This document shows, piece after piece, positions 1 to 5,269 of a stretch of 6,662 nucleotides of DNA. The notes beneath the pieces were generated by a model. That model made no database searches. It had not been told where the DNA came from and saw only the letters and a list, made by a program, of their open reading frames with translations. The stretch lies in NCBI GenBank assembly GCA_024231375.1, contig JAAEQP010001578.1:1-6662 (forward strand). The letters run 5' to 3'. The position numbers and the translations under genes are program-made. Source of the stretch: a bacterium (GTDB lineage Bacteria > Hydrogenedentota > Hydrogenedentia > Hydrogenedentiales > SLHB01). The first letter of the stretch is position 1; every line of letters begins with the position of its first letter.

Positions 1-21
1 GGCGAAATCAGGAGATGAACC

Positions 22-687
22 ATGGCTGACATTCTGGAACAACTGGCTACATGTATCGAACGCGGCAAGGTGAACGCTACGTCTCCCTACCCGCCGGACA
101 TGAAGGACCAGGACGGCGCGGATGAGTTGTGCAAAAAGGCCGTTGACGATGGCGTGCCCCCGAACGACATCCTCCAAAAGGGACTCGTGGTCGGCATGAA
201 CGCCATCGGCCGCAAGTTCAGCAAGAACGAAGTATTCGTCCCGGACGTGCTCATGGCCGCCAAATCCATGTCGGCCGCCATGGAACACCTTCGTCCCTTC
301 TTCGATTCGGGCGAGGCCGTGTTCAAAGGCACCTTCATCGTCGGGACGGTCCAGGGCGACTTGCACGACATCGGCAAGAACCTCGTGGCCATGGTGATGG
401 AAGGCGGCGGGTACAAAGTGGTCGACCTCGGCGTCGACGTGTCGGCCGAGAAATTCCTCGCGGCCGTCGAAGAGAATCCCGGCGCGTCGGTTGGACTCAG
501 CGCTCTTCTCACGACCACCATGGTCAACATGGAGAAGACCGTGACCCTCGTCAAGGAAAAGGTTCCCGGCACGAAGGTCATCGTGGGCGGCGCACCGTTG
601 ACGCAGGAATTCGCCGACAAGATCGGCGCCGACGCGTACGCCCCGGATCCCCAGGGCGCGCTCGATTATCTGACCGCGGGCGCCTAG
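22..687 (+). CDS. Methyltransferase-cognate corrinoid protein (B12-binding)
   Basis: This 221-residue protein carries a cobalamin-type cofactor between methyltransferases, accepting a methyl group on Co(I) and handing it to a second enzyme; it is probably cytoplasmic. Residues about 5-95 form the helical N-terminal cap of the B12-binding_2 type, including a VGMNAIGRKF stretch and a V-F-V-P-D-V-L-M-A-A segment. Residues about 102-221 form the Rossmann-like B12 domain. The cobalt-ligand motif D113-L-H115-D-I-G118 is intact with His115 as predicted lower ligand. The GLSALLTTT stretch (158-166) and VGGAP (188-192) match the other nucleotide-loop contacts of the family. Length is normal for MtbC/MttC/MtaC-like proteins, but a Pro-rich stretch at about 18-31 looks like an insertion. 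The ATG is preceded by AGGAG at 10-14 with 7-base spacing. The next gene is a homocysteine methyltransferase domain protein, so methyl transfer to a thiol is likely. The methyl donor cannot be read from this protein. Confidence 0.93.
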   Translation: MADILEQLATCIERGKVNATSPYPPDMKDQDGADELCKKAVDDGVPPNDILQKGLVVGMNAIGRKFSKNEVFVPDVLMAAKSMSAAMEHLRPFFDSGEAVFKGTFIVGTVQGDLHDIGKNLVAMVMEGGGYKVVDLGVDVSAEKFLAAVEENPGASVGLSALLTTTMVNMEKTVTLVKEKVPGTKVIVGGAPLTQEFADKIGADAYAPDPQGALDYLTAGA

Positions 688-713
688 CTCGCCGGAATAG
701 CCTGACAGCGTTT

Positions 714-747
714 CGAGGGCGGCCCATCGCGAATGTGGCCGCCCTTG
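714..747 (+). terminator. Intercistronic GC-rich hairpin, possible attenuator
   Basis: The arms CGAGGGCGGCC (714-724) and GGCCGCCCTTG (737-747) pair over 11 positions with one G-U pair and a 12-base loop. The hairpin starts 26 bases after the corrinoid-protein stop and ends 26 bases before the next start codon. Only a weak T-rich stretch (TTGTTCC) follows, so full termination is unlikely. Partial termination or protection of the upstream message, giving more corrinoid protein than methyltransferase, is an inference. A simple structural role is equally possible. Confidence 0.5.
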
Positions 748-757
748 TTCCATTCAC

Positions 758-763
758 AGGGAG
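758..763 (+). promoter_or_regulatory. Ribosome binding site that sets the start of the homocysteine methyltransferase gene
   Basis: AGGGAG lies 10 bases before the ATG at 774. An in-frame ATG at 735 would add 13 residues, but it lies in the loop of the intercistronic hairpin and has no purine-rich site before it. The 774 start also puts the family's N-terminal D-G-A-x-G-T motif at residues 17-22, which is a normal position. Confidence 0.7.
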
Positions 764-773
764 ATGCAGTATC

Positions 774-1667
774 ATGAACACGATCCGCCAGGACATCGAA
801 AGCAAGAAGGCGCTGGTATCGGACGGCGCATGGGGAACCTTCCTCGTGCAGGCCGGCATGCAGCCGGGCGAGTGTCCGGAACTCTGGTGCGTCGAACGGC
901 CCGACGTTGTCCGCGGCATCGCCCAGACCTACTTCGATGCCGGCGCCGACATGGTGCTCACCAATAGTTTCGGCGGCACAAAGTACAAACTCGAGCACTT
1001 CGGCCTCGGAGGCCGCGTGACCGAGCTGAACCATACCGCCGCGCGCCTCTCCAGGGAGGCCGCGGGCCCCGACCGCCATGTGGCGGCATCGGTAGGCCCC
1101 ACCGGCAAGATCCTCATGATGGGCGAAGTCACCGAGGAAGAGTTGTACGACGCCTTCAAGGTGCAGCTCATCGCCCTTGAACAAGGCGGCGCCGACGCGT
1201 GCGACATCGAAACCATGACCGCCATTGACGAGGCGTGTATCGCGGTGAAGGCCGCCAAGGAAAACACGGACCTGGAGGTCATCTGCTCGTTCACCTACGA
1301 CACGCAGACACCCGAGGGCTACCGGTCCATGATGGGCGTGTCACCGGCGCAGATGGCCCAGGCCGCGCTGGACGCCGGCGCCGACATCCTCGGCGCCAAT
1401 TGCAGCCTCGCCACCGCCGAAATGATCGACGTCATCGAAGAACTGCGTACCGTGGCGCCCGATGTGCCAATTCTCGTGCATCCCAACGCCGGCCGTCCGC
1501 AACAGCAGGACGACGGTACAATTTGCTATCCCGAAACCCCCGAGGCCATGGCTGCCGAAGTGCCCAACCTCATCGCGGCAGGCGCCAGCATCATCGGCGG
1601 GTGTTGCGGGTCCGGCCCGGACCACATCCGCGCCATTCGTGAAGCCGTGGACGCTACCCTCGGCTGA
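774..1667 (+). CDS. Stand-alone homocysteine S-methyltransferase domain protein (MetH N-terminal module)
   Basis: This 297-residue cytoplasmic protein belongs to the Hcy-binding TIM-barrel family. It probably moves a methyl group from a methyl-corrinoid protein to homocysteine, giving methionine, or to a similar thiol. Visible motifs are S16-D-G-A-W-G-T (16-22), L-T-N-S-F-G-G (62-68), G-A-N-C210-S and the C-terminal G-G-C277-C278-G. Cys210, Cys277 and Cys278 are the three zinc-ligand cysteines expected from MetH and betaine-homocysteine methyltransferases. V-H-P-N-A-G-R-P (235-242) matches the conserved barrel loop before them. Length equals one Hcy domain. There is no attached folate-binding, B12-binding or AdoMet-reactivation domain, so this is a split module and not full MetH. 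The upstream corrinoid protein is the obvious methyl donor partner. Homocysteine as acceptor is the family default; another thiol cannot be excluded. A terminator-like hairpin follows 26 bases after the stop. Confidence 0.9.
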   Translation: MNTIRQDIESKKALVSDGAWGTFLVQAGMQPGECPELWCVERPDVVRGIAQTYFDAGADMVLTNSFGGTKYKLEHFGLGGRVTELNHTAARLSREAAGPDRHVAASVGPTGKILMMGEVTEEELYDAFKVQLIALEQGGADACDIETMTAIDEACIAVKAAKENTDLEVICSFTYDTQTPEGYRSMMGVSPAQMAQAALDAGADILGANCSLATAEMIDVIEELRTVAPDVPILVHPNAGRPQQQDDGTICYPETPEAMAAEVPNLIAAGASIIGGCCGSGPDHIRAIREAVDATLG

Positions 1668-1690
1668 GCCGCGCAACACAAACGCAACCA

Positions 1691-1736
1691 AACACGCCCC
1701 GCGTACCGAATCCACGGCCCGCGGGGCGTTGTGTTT
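1691..1736 (+). terminator. Rho-independent-like terminator of the methyl-transfer block
   Basis: The arms ACGCCCCGCG (1694-1703) and CGCGGGGCGT (1720-1729) form a perfect 10-bp GC-rich stem with a 16-base loop. AACAC (1691-1695) can alternatively pair with GTGTT (1731-1735) to extend the stem past a small bulge. The tail TGTGTTTC is only moderately T-rich. Its position just after the last + strand gene supports a terminator role, though termination may be incomplete. Confidence 0.65.
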
Positions 1737-1772
1737 CATCGGACAGCTCTGGGCCTCCCCCCCCACCCCACC

Positions 1773-1854
1773 GTCATGCTGAACAAAGCGAAGCATCTCA
1801 CACTCCAAGCACATTCACCTTGAGGACGAGATCCTTCACTTCGTTCAGGATGAC
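1773..1854. repeat. 27-base imperfect inverted repeat, interspersed-repeat type
   Basis: The left arm is 1773-1799 and the right arm 1828-1854, separated by 28 bases. Reverse-complementing the right arm gives 23 identities out of 27 with the left arm. Each arm also pairs with itself: ATGCT/AGCAT in the left arm and ATCCT/AGGAT in the right. Two of the four differences are therefore matched changes that keep each small stem. The GTCATCCTGA...AAGGATCTC pattern resembles a short palindromic repeat I recall as widespread between genes in many environmental bacteria. No coding function is seen. Confidence 0.7.
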
Positions 1855-1883
1855 GCGCAGGCGAAATCTTCTTCGTGTGTCGA

Positions 1884-2016
1884 GGTCCGCCAGCGGCGGA
1901 TCGAGCACGCACCATCCCCCTGTTGAGGCCGGTCGCGGTCTCTTGGCCGCGCTCTGACCGAGCCACATCTTCCGACCGGAGGTCTCCAACTCCAGTCCTT
2001 CCGCGGGGAATCTGGA
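1884..2016. repeat. Run of four short dyads
   Basis: Four consecutive potential hairpins are visible. GGTCCGCC/GGCGGATC at 1884-1902 has a 3-base loop and one G-U pair. GGC-CGGT, then CGCGG/CCGCG, then ACCG and GCC, at 1927-1964, forms a bulged stem. CTTCCG/CGGAGG at 1969-1982 has only a 2-base loop. TCCAG/CTGGA at 1991-2016 has a further inner pairing of TTCC with GGAA. In DNA this GC-rich, short stems also arise by chance, so only the first two are moderately convincing. They may be decayed repeat copies or parts of a structured transcript. Confidence 0.35.
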
Positions 2017-2025
2017 CCTAGCCGT

Positions 2026-2053
2026 CATCCCCAACCCGGTAGGGTTGGGGATG
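2026..2053 (-). terminator. Perfect 12-bp stem-loop just after the Rnf operon
   Basis: CATCCCCAACCC (2026-2037) and GGGTTGGGGATG (2042-2053) pair perfectly around a GGTA loop. On the minus strand the hairpin begins 4 bases after the stop of the last rnf-operon gene. This suits a transcript-end or 3'-stabilising structure. No T tract follows on either strand, so it is not a canonical intrinsic terminator. It could instead be another copy of a short palindromic repeat, since it shares the CCGTCAT leader found at 1771-1777. Confidence 0.55.
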
Positions 2054-2057
2054 CCCT

Positions 2058-2258
2058 CTACTCGTCCTCCTCCTCATCCTCCTCAGGACGGGCGGCGCAG
2101 GTATCGCCGAGGGCGCAGTGGTGGCACCCATGAGCGCGGGCGGCTTCGTCGCATTCGTCGGCTGTGCGGGGGGATTTCTTGCGGACCCACTGCTCAATGG
2201 CCACCCATCCTCCGAGAACGACGAACAGGATGCCTATGGTGGCCAGGAGGCGAAGCAT
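2058..2258 (-). CDS. Small Cys-rich single-pass membrane protein at the end of the rnf operon
   Basis: This 66-residue protein is not assigned to any family I recognise. Residues about 4-22 form one hydrophobic helix. R26-K27-K28 and R31 follow it, so the positive-inside rule predicts the C-terminal part in the cytoplasm. That part holds Cys36, Cys45, Cys48 and Cys54 (C-x8-C-x2-C-x5-C) with His43, His46 and His47, enough for an Fe-S cluster, bound metal or redox disulfides. The last 9 residues are almost all Glu/Asp, encoded by a GAG/GAC/GAT-rich repeat. The ATG lies 4 bases after the rnfA stop and has no strong ribosome site, so it is probably translated by coupling to rnfA. It occupies the place of rnfB in rnfCDGEAB operons but is much too short to be RnfB. 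It superficially resembles FeoB-associated Cys-rich membrane proteins. A role in Rnf assembly, cluster delivery or electron input is inference. Confidence 0.7.
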   Translation of the reverse strand: MLRLLATIGILFVVLGGWVAIEQWVRKKSPRTADECDEAARAHGCHHCALGDTCAARPEEDEEEDE

Positions 2259-2262
2259 GGGC

Positions 2263-2841
2263 CTAGGTGGCCATGCCGCCGAAGCCCATGAAGGCCAGCG
2301 ACAGGATGCCGGCGATGATGAGCGTCAGTGCCGCGCCCTTGACGACGTTTGGCACGTCGGCGAGACGCAGGGCTTCGCGGATGCCGGCCATGATGGTGAG
2401 GGCGATGGTGAATCCGACGCCCGCACCCAGGGCGAACACCAGACACTGGGTGAAGCTGTAGGCGCGCTGGTTCTGCCACAGGGCCACGCCCAGAATGGCG
2501 CAGTTGGTGGTGATGAGCGGCAGGAAGATGCCCAACGCCCGGAAGAGCGTCGGACTGAACTTCTTGATGAACATTTCCACAAGCTGCACCGACGACGCGA
2601 TGACGGCGATGTAGCAAATGAGCCGCAGGTATTCGACGCCGAACTTAACCAGCACGAGATCGATGCCGTAGGCGCAGGTCGAACTCACGATCATCACGAA
2701 GATGACGGCCAACCCCATGCGGGTGGCGGTCTCGATCTTGCCGGACACGCCCAGGAACGGACAGATGCCCAGGAACATGCCAAGCACGAAGTTGTTCACG
2801 ATGCAGGCGTTGATGAAAATTGCCCAGTGACTAGGACCCAT
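2263..2841 (-). CDS. rnfA: Rnf electron transport complex subunit A
   Basis: This 192-residue integral membrane subunit of the ferredoxin:NAD oxidoreductase belongs to the RnfA/NqrE family. With RnfE it forms the membrane core that carries electrons across the bilayer. Six hydrophobic segments are visible. The family signature V15-N-N-F-V-L followed by L-G-I-C27-P-F-L-G-V is intact, as is the second half-repeat T-T-N-C114-A-I-L-G-V. In related structures these two cysteines, with the matching pair in RnfE, bind an Fe-S cluster inside the membrane. G-A-G-V-G-F-T (139-145) is also typical. Length is normal for the family. The start follows the rnfE stop by 12 bases, with GAGG overlapping that stop as a possible ribosome site. 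The next gene begins 4 bases after the rnfA stop. Confidence 0.96.
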   Translation of the reverse strand: MGPSHWAIFINACIVNNFVLGMFLGICPFLGVSGKIETATRMGLAVIFVMIVSSTCAYGIDLVLVKFGVEYLRLICYIAVIASSVQLVEMFIKKFSPTLFRALGIFLPLITTNCAILGVALWQNQRAYSFTQCLVFALGAGVGFTIALTIMAGIREALRLADVPNVVKGAALTLIIAGILSLAFMGFGGMAT

Positions 2842-2853
2842 GAATCACGTACC

Positions 2854-3498
2854 TCATGCTTCTTGAATGGCCGCGGCGCGTTTGGATCGCTCCTTCAGCC
2901 AGTTGATCAGCAGCAGCCAGGCGCCCAAGGTGAAGAATCCGCCCGCGGGCAGGATCATGATGGCCCACGGCTCGAAATTCGCCCCGAACAGGTCGATCTG
3001 CAAGGGCGTATCGCGCAGAATTGTGCCGAACCCCATCACCTCACGCACCACGCCCAGACACAACAGCGCAAGCGTGAACCCCACGCCCGCCCCCATGGCG
3101 TCCATGAACGAACGGCGCACGTTGTTCCTTGAGGCGAAGGCCTCGGCGCGGCCGAGGATAATACAGTTCACCACGATGAGTTGGATGAACGCGCCCAGCG
3201 CGTTGTACACCGACAGGCTGATGAACTGGATCATGTAGTCCACGATGGTGACGAAGGTCGCGATGATGACGATAAACGTTGCGATACGCACCTGCTTGGG
3301 GATGTACTTCCGGAAGAGCGAAATGAGGCAGCTCGAGCACACCAGCACGAAGGTGGCGGCCACACCCATGGAAATGGCGTTGATGATCGTGTTGGACACG
3401 GCCAATACCGGGCACATGCCCAGCAGCATAACGAATACCGGGTTCTCTTCCCAGATCCCCTTGACGAAATCGTCCAGCGTCTTGTGTTCCTGAGACAT
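2854..3498 (-). CDS. rnfE: Rnf electron transport complex subunit E
   Basis: This 214-residue membrane subunit belongs to the RnfE/NqrD family and is the partner and distant homologue of RnfA in the ion-pumping core. It shows the signature N-P-V-F-V-M-L-L-G-M-C29-P-V-L-A-V-S-N near the N-terminus and V-N-C112-I-I-L-G-R-A-E-A-F-A in the middle, each holding a predicted Fe-S ligand cysteine. About six hydrophobic helices are visible, followed by a basic C-terminal tail. The chosen ATG overlaps the rnfG stop by one base (TGATG) and has AGAAGGG at 3504-3510, 5 bases upstream. A start at 3558 would add 20 residues inside rnfG with no family resemblance and is rejected. The coupled start suggests equal expression with rnfG. 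Confidence 0.95.
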   Translation of the reverse strand: MSQEHKTLDDFVKGIWEENPVFVMLLGMCPVLAVSNTIINAISMGVAATFVLVCSSCLISLFRKYIPKQVRIATFIVIIATFVTIVDYMIQFISLSVYNALGAFIQLIVVNCIILGRAEAFASRNNVRRSFMDAMGAGVGFTLALLCLGVVREVMGFGTILRDTPLQIDLFGANFEPWAIMILPAGGFFTLGAWLLLINWLKERSKRAAAIQEA

Positions 3499-4199
3499 CA
3501 CTGCCCTTCTTTCAACGCGGCGGCCTGCTTGTGAATCAACGGCAACAGGACCTCGCATCCCTCTTCAAGCATCGTGGCCACGGCCTTGGACGAGATGGTC
3601 GCCCCGGAAATGCCTTCCACCTGCCAGGACTTCGATTCGTCCTTCTCGCCGTTCTTCACGAACTCGATCGGATGGGCCAGCGCCGCGCCGGCGGCGTCCA
3701 GCGCCACGTCCATGCCGTCGAAATTCGCGAGGAACGCCGGGTCCTTGCCGATACGGTCGCCGAGACCCGGGGTGTCTTTGCTGGCAAGCACGGTGAACCC
3801 GATCAGCTTCTGGGCGTCCGGGTCGTACCCCACCAGGACTTTCACCACATCGGCGTAGCTCATGCCGGAGGCCTCGAAGGCCACACCCGCCAGCGTACCG
3901 TCTTCTTTGTATCCGGCGTACACCACCGGCGCCTGCGGCTTCTGGCCGGGCTGGATCGCTTGCACGCCGTCTTCACCAATGGCGAAGGCCGTCTGCTCGA
4001 CGGCGCCCGGAAGCACCGCGAACACAGCATTGTTCAGGAAGTTCTGCTGGTTGAGCTTGATCTGTGCGGCGGTGGCGCCGTACACGAAGAAGATAAGGAA
4101 GCCGGACAGCATGGCCACGCCGCCTAGAGTCGCAATCATCTGGAGACTGCTGGCCTGTTTCGTCGCCCCTTGCGGGATTTGAATGGTTTCAGAACTCAT
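3498..4199 (-). CDS. rnfG: Rnf electron transport complex subunit G (FMN-binding)
   Basis: This 233-residue subunit belongs to the RnfG/NqrC family. It is anchored by one helix (about residues 20-41), with the FMN_bind domain expected on the outer face of the membrane. The flavin-attachment motif is E195-G-I-S198-G-A-T201-I-S-S. Thr201 is the predicted residue that ApbE links to FMN. The position six residues before the threonine is Asp in the usual motif but Glu here. The K-D-T-P-G-L-G-D segment typical of FMN_bind domains is present in the middle. FMN on this subunit passes electrons to or from RnfD. The start overlaps the rnfD stop by one base (TAATG), and the stop overlaps the rnfE start. 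An ApbE flavin transferase would be needed and is not encoded in this window. Confidence 0.95.
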   Translation of the reverse strand: MSSETIQIPQGATKQASSLQMIATLGGVAMLSGFLIFFVYGATAAQIKLNQQNFLNNAVFAVLPGAVEQTAFAIGEDGVQAIQPGQKPQAPVVYAGYKEDGTLAGVAFEASGMSYADVVKVLVGYDPDAQKLIGFTVLASKDTPGLGDRIGKDPAFLANFDGMDVALDAAGAALAHPIEFVKNGEKDESKSWQVEGISGATISSKAVATMLEEGCEVLLPLIHKQAAALKEGQ

Positions 4200-5269
4200 T
4201 ACTTCGCCGTCGCCTTGGTTGCGCCGTAGATCTTCGGCTGGGTCAGGTTCTCAATGATCGGGGATACCGCGTTGCCCAGCAGGATGGCGTACATCACGCC
4301 TTCCGGCAACGCGCCCTTGATGCGAATAATGGCGGTCAACACGCCGATGAAGGCGCCGTAGATCCATACGCCCAGGGTCGATGTCGGGGAGGCCACCATG
4401 TCGGACGCCATGAACACCGCGCCAAGCATCAGCCCGCCCGAGAACAGCATGAAGAAGGGGTTGGCGTACTGGTCCTTGTCGAACAGGTAGAAAATGCCGC
4501 TCACCACGAACACGGCCAACAGCATACTCACCGGGATGCGCCAATTCATCATCCTCCGGGCCACCAGGTAGATGCCGCCCAGGATGATCAAGATCGCGCA
4601 GGTTTCCCCCGTCGACCCCGCCGTCATCCCCGCGAACAGCTTCAGCGCGCCGGTGGCGATAGGAACATCCGAGAACTTCCACAACGCCAGCGGCGTCGCG
4701 CCCGCCCATCCGTCCACGCCCGACACGTAGTCGGCCAGGGCCGCGGCCTTGGTGCTAGGCGACAAGAATGGCAGCGTGAATGTTGTCGGGATGAAGCTCG
4801 TGAACCGTTGCGCCGGACTCACGAAGGCTGGGGTCCAGGTGGTGATGGCCACGGGGAACGAGGCCTGGAGAAACGCGCGCCCAACGAGGGCCGGGTTGAA
4901 CTTGTTGTACCCCAACCCGCCGAACAGGGATTTGCCGATCACCACGCCGAATACGCTGCCGGCCACCGCCATCCACAGGGGCAATCCCGGCGGAAGCGTC
5001 AGCCCCAGCAGCAGGCCGGTCACCACGATGCTGTAGTCACCAACAGTCGATTCGCGGTGAGAAAGGCGGCACACGATGTGTTCGGTGAGCACACACGTCA
5101 CCGCGGTGGTCACCAGAAGGGCAAGGGCGCTCAACCCGAACACGTACACCGAGAAAAGGCAGACCGGAATCAGGGCCACGGCCACATTGAACATGATGCT
5201 ATCGGTGGACACCTGCTGTTTCACGTGGGGCGATGTGCGAAGCTCGACTACGTTGGCCTCAGCGCTCAC
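4199..5269 (-). CDS. rnfD: Rnf electron transport complex subunit D (FMN-binding, ion channel core)
   Basis: This 356-residue polytopic membrane subunit belongs to the RnfD/NqrB family and carries a covalent FMN. It is thought to form the ion path. The N-terminus holds the conserved L-R-T-S-P-H-V motif (10-16), followed by several hydrophobic helices, the G-G-L-G-Y-N-K-F-N-P-A-L-V-G-R-A segment (117-132), and the attachment motif D186-G-W-A-G-A-T192-P-L. Thr192 is the predicted flavinylated residue. The small hydroxyl residue (Ser/Thr) usual three positions before it is Ala189 here. The C-terminal half keeps F-M-A-S-D-M-V-A-S-P (286-295). The start codon is GTG and overlaps the rnfC stop in a GTGA arrangement, with AGAGGA upstream on the minus strand. 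Length is normal for the family. The GTG start together with the overlap implies translation coupled to rnfC. Confidence 0.96.
   Translation of the reverse strand: MSAEANVVELRTSPHVKQQVSTDSIMFNVAVALIPVCLFSVYVFGLSALALLVTTAVTCVLTEHIVCRLSHRESTVGDYSIVVTGLLLGLTLPPGLPLWMAVAGSVFGVVIGKSLFGGLGYNKFNPALVGRAFLQASFPVAITTWTPAFVSPAQRFTSFIPTTFTLPFLSPSTKAAALADYVSGVDGWAGATPLALWKFSDVPIATGALKLFAGMTAGSTGETCAILIILGGIYLVARRMMNWRIPVSMLLAVFVVSGIFYLFDKDQYANPFFMLFSGGLMLGAVFMASDMVASPTSTLGVWIYGAFIGVLTAIIRIKGALPEGVMYAILLGNAVSPIIENLTQPKIYGATKATAK

Larger units (their letters stand above)
1668..2057. other. Intergenic region between convergent blocks, rich in inverted repeats, no convincing gene
   Basis: These 390 bases separate the ends of the two convergent operons. 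From left to right they hold a terminator-like hairpin (1691-1736), a C-rich tract with a run of eight C (1757-1764), a long imperfect inverted repeat (1773-1854), shorter dyads at 1884-1902, 1927-1964, 1969-1982 and 1991-2016, and a perfect 12-bp stem (2026-2053). Short reading frames on the minus strand (1736-1966 and 1798-2034) run straight through these palindromes, have no recognisable domain and no good ribosome site, and are not taken as genes. No tRNA or known RNA fold was recognised. Confidence 0.75.

Noticed and set aside
87..620. A 177-codon open frame on the - strand
   Set aside because: It is antisense to the corrinoid protein gene, whose motifs are intact; no domain or ribosome site supports the reverse frame.
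735..773. Upstream in-frame ATG for the homocysteine methyltransferase gene
   Set aside because: It sits in the loop of the intercistronic hairpin without a ribosome site, and the added residues are not family-like; the ATG at 774 has AGGGAG upstream.
1736..2034. Two short minus-strand frames (76 and 78 codons) in the intergenic region
   Set aside because: They are translated palindromic repeats, with no domain or start signal, and lie beyond the hairpin that ends the rnf operon.
1773..2053. Possible CRISPR array
   Set aside because: The repeated units are inverted, not direct, differ in length and have no regular spacers.
2058..2258. Calling the small protein a truncated RnfB
   Set aside because: Its cysteine spacing does not match the RnfB cluster motifs, there is no ferredoxin-like remnant downstream, and it has its own start, stop and acidic tail.
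2164..3132. A 322-codon open frame on the + strand
   Set aside because: It lies antisense to rnfA and rnfE, which are clear family members. Its product is a His/Asp/Glu/Gln-rich composition typical of the reverse strand of GC-rich membrane-protein genes and shows no domain.
3499..3558. Longer start for rnfE
   Set aside because: The added 20 residues lie wholly inside rnfG and are Arg-rich. The ATG at 3498 overlaps the rnfG stop and has a good ribosome site.
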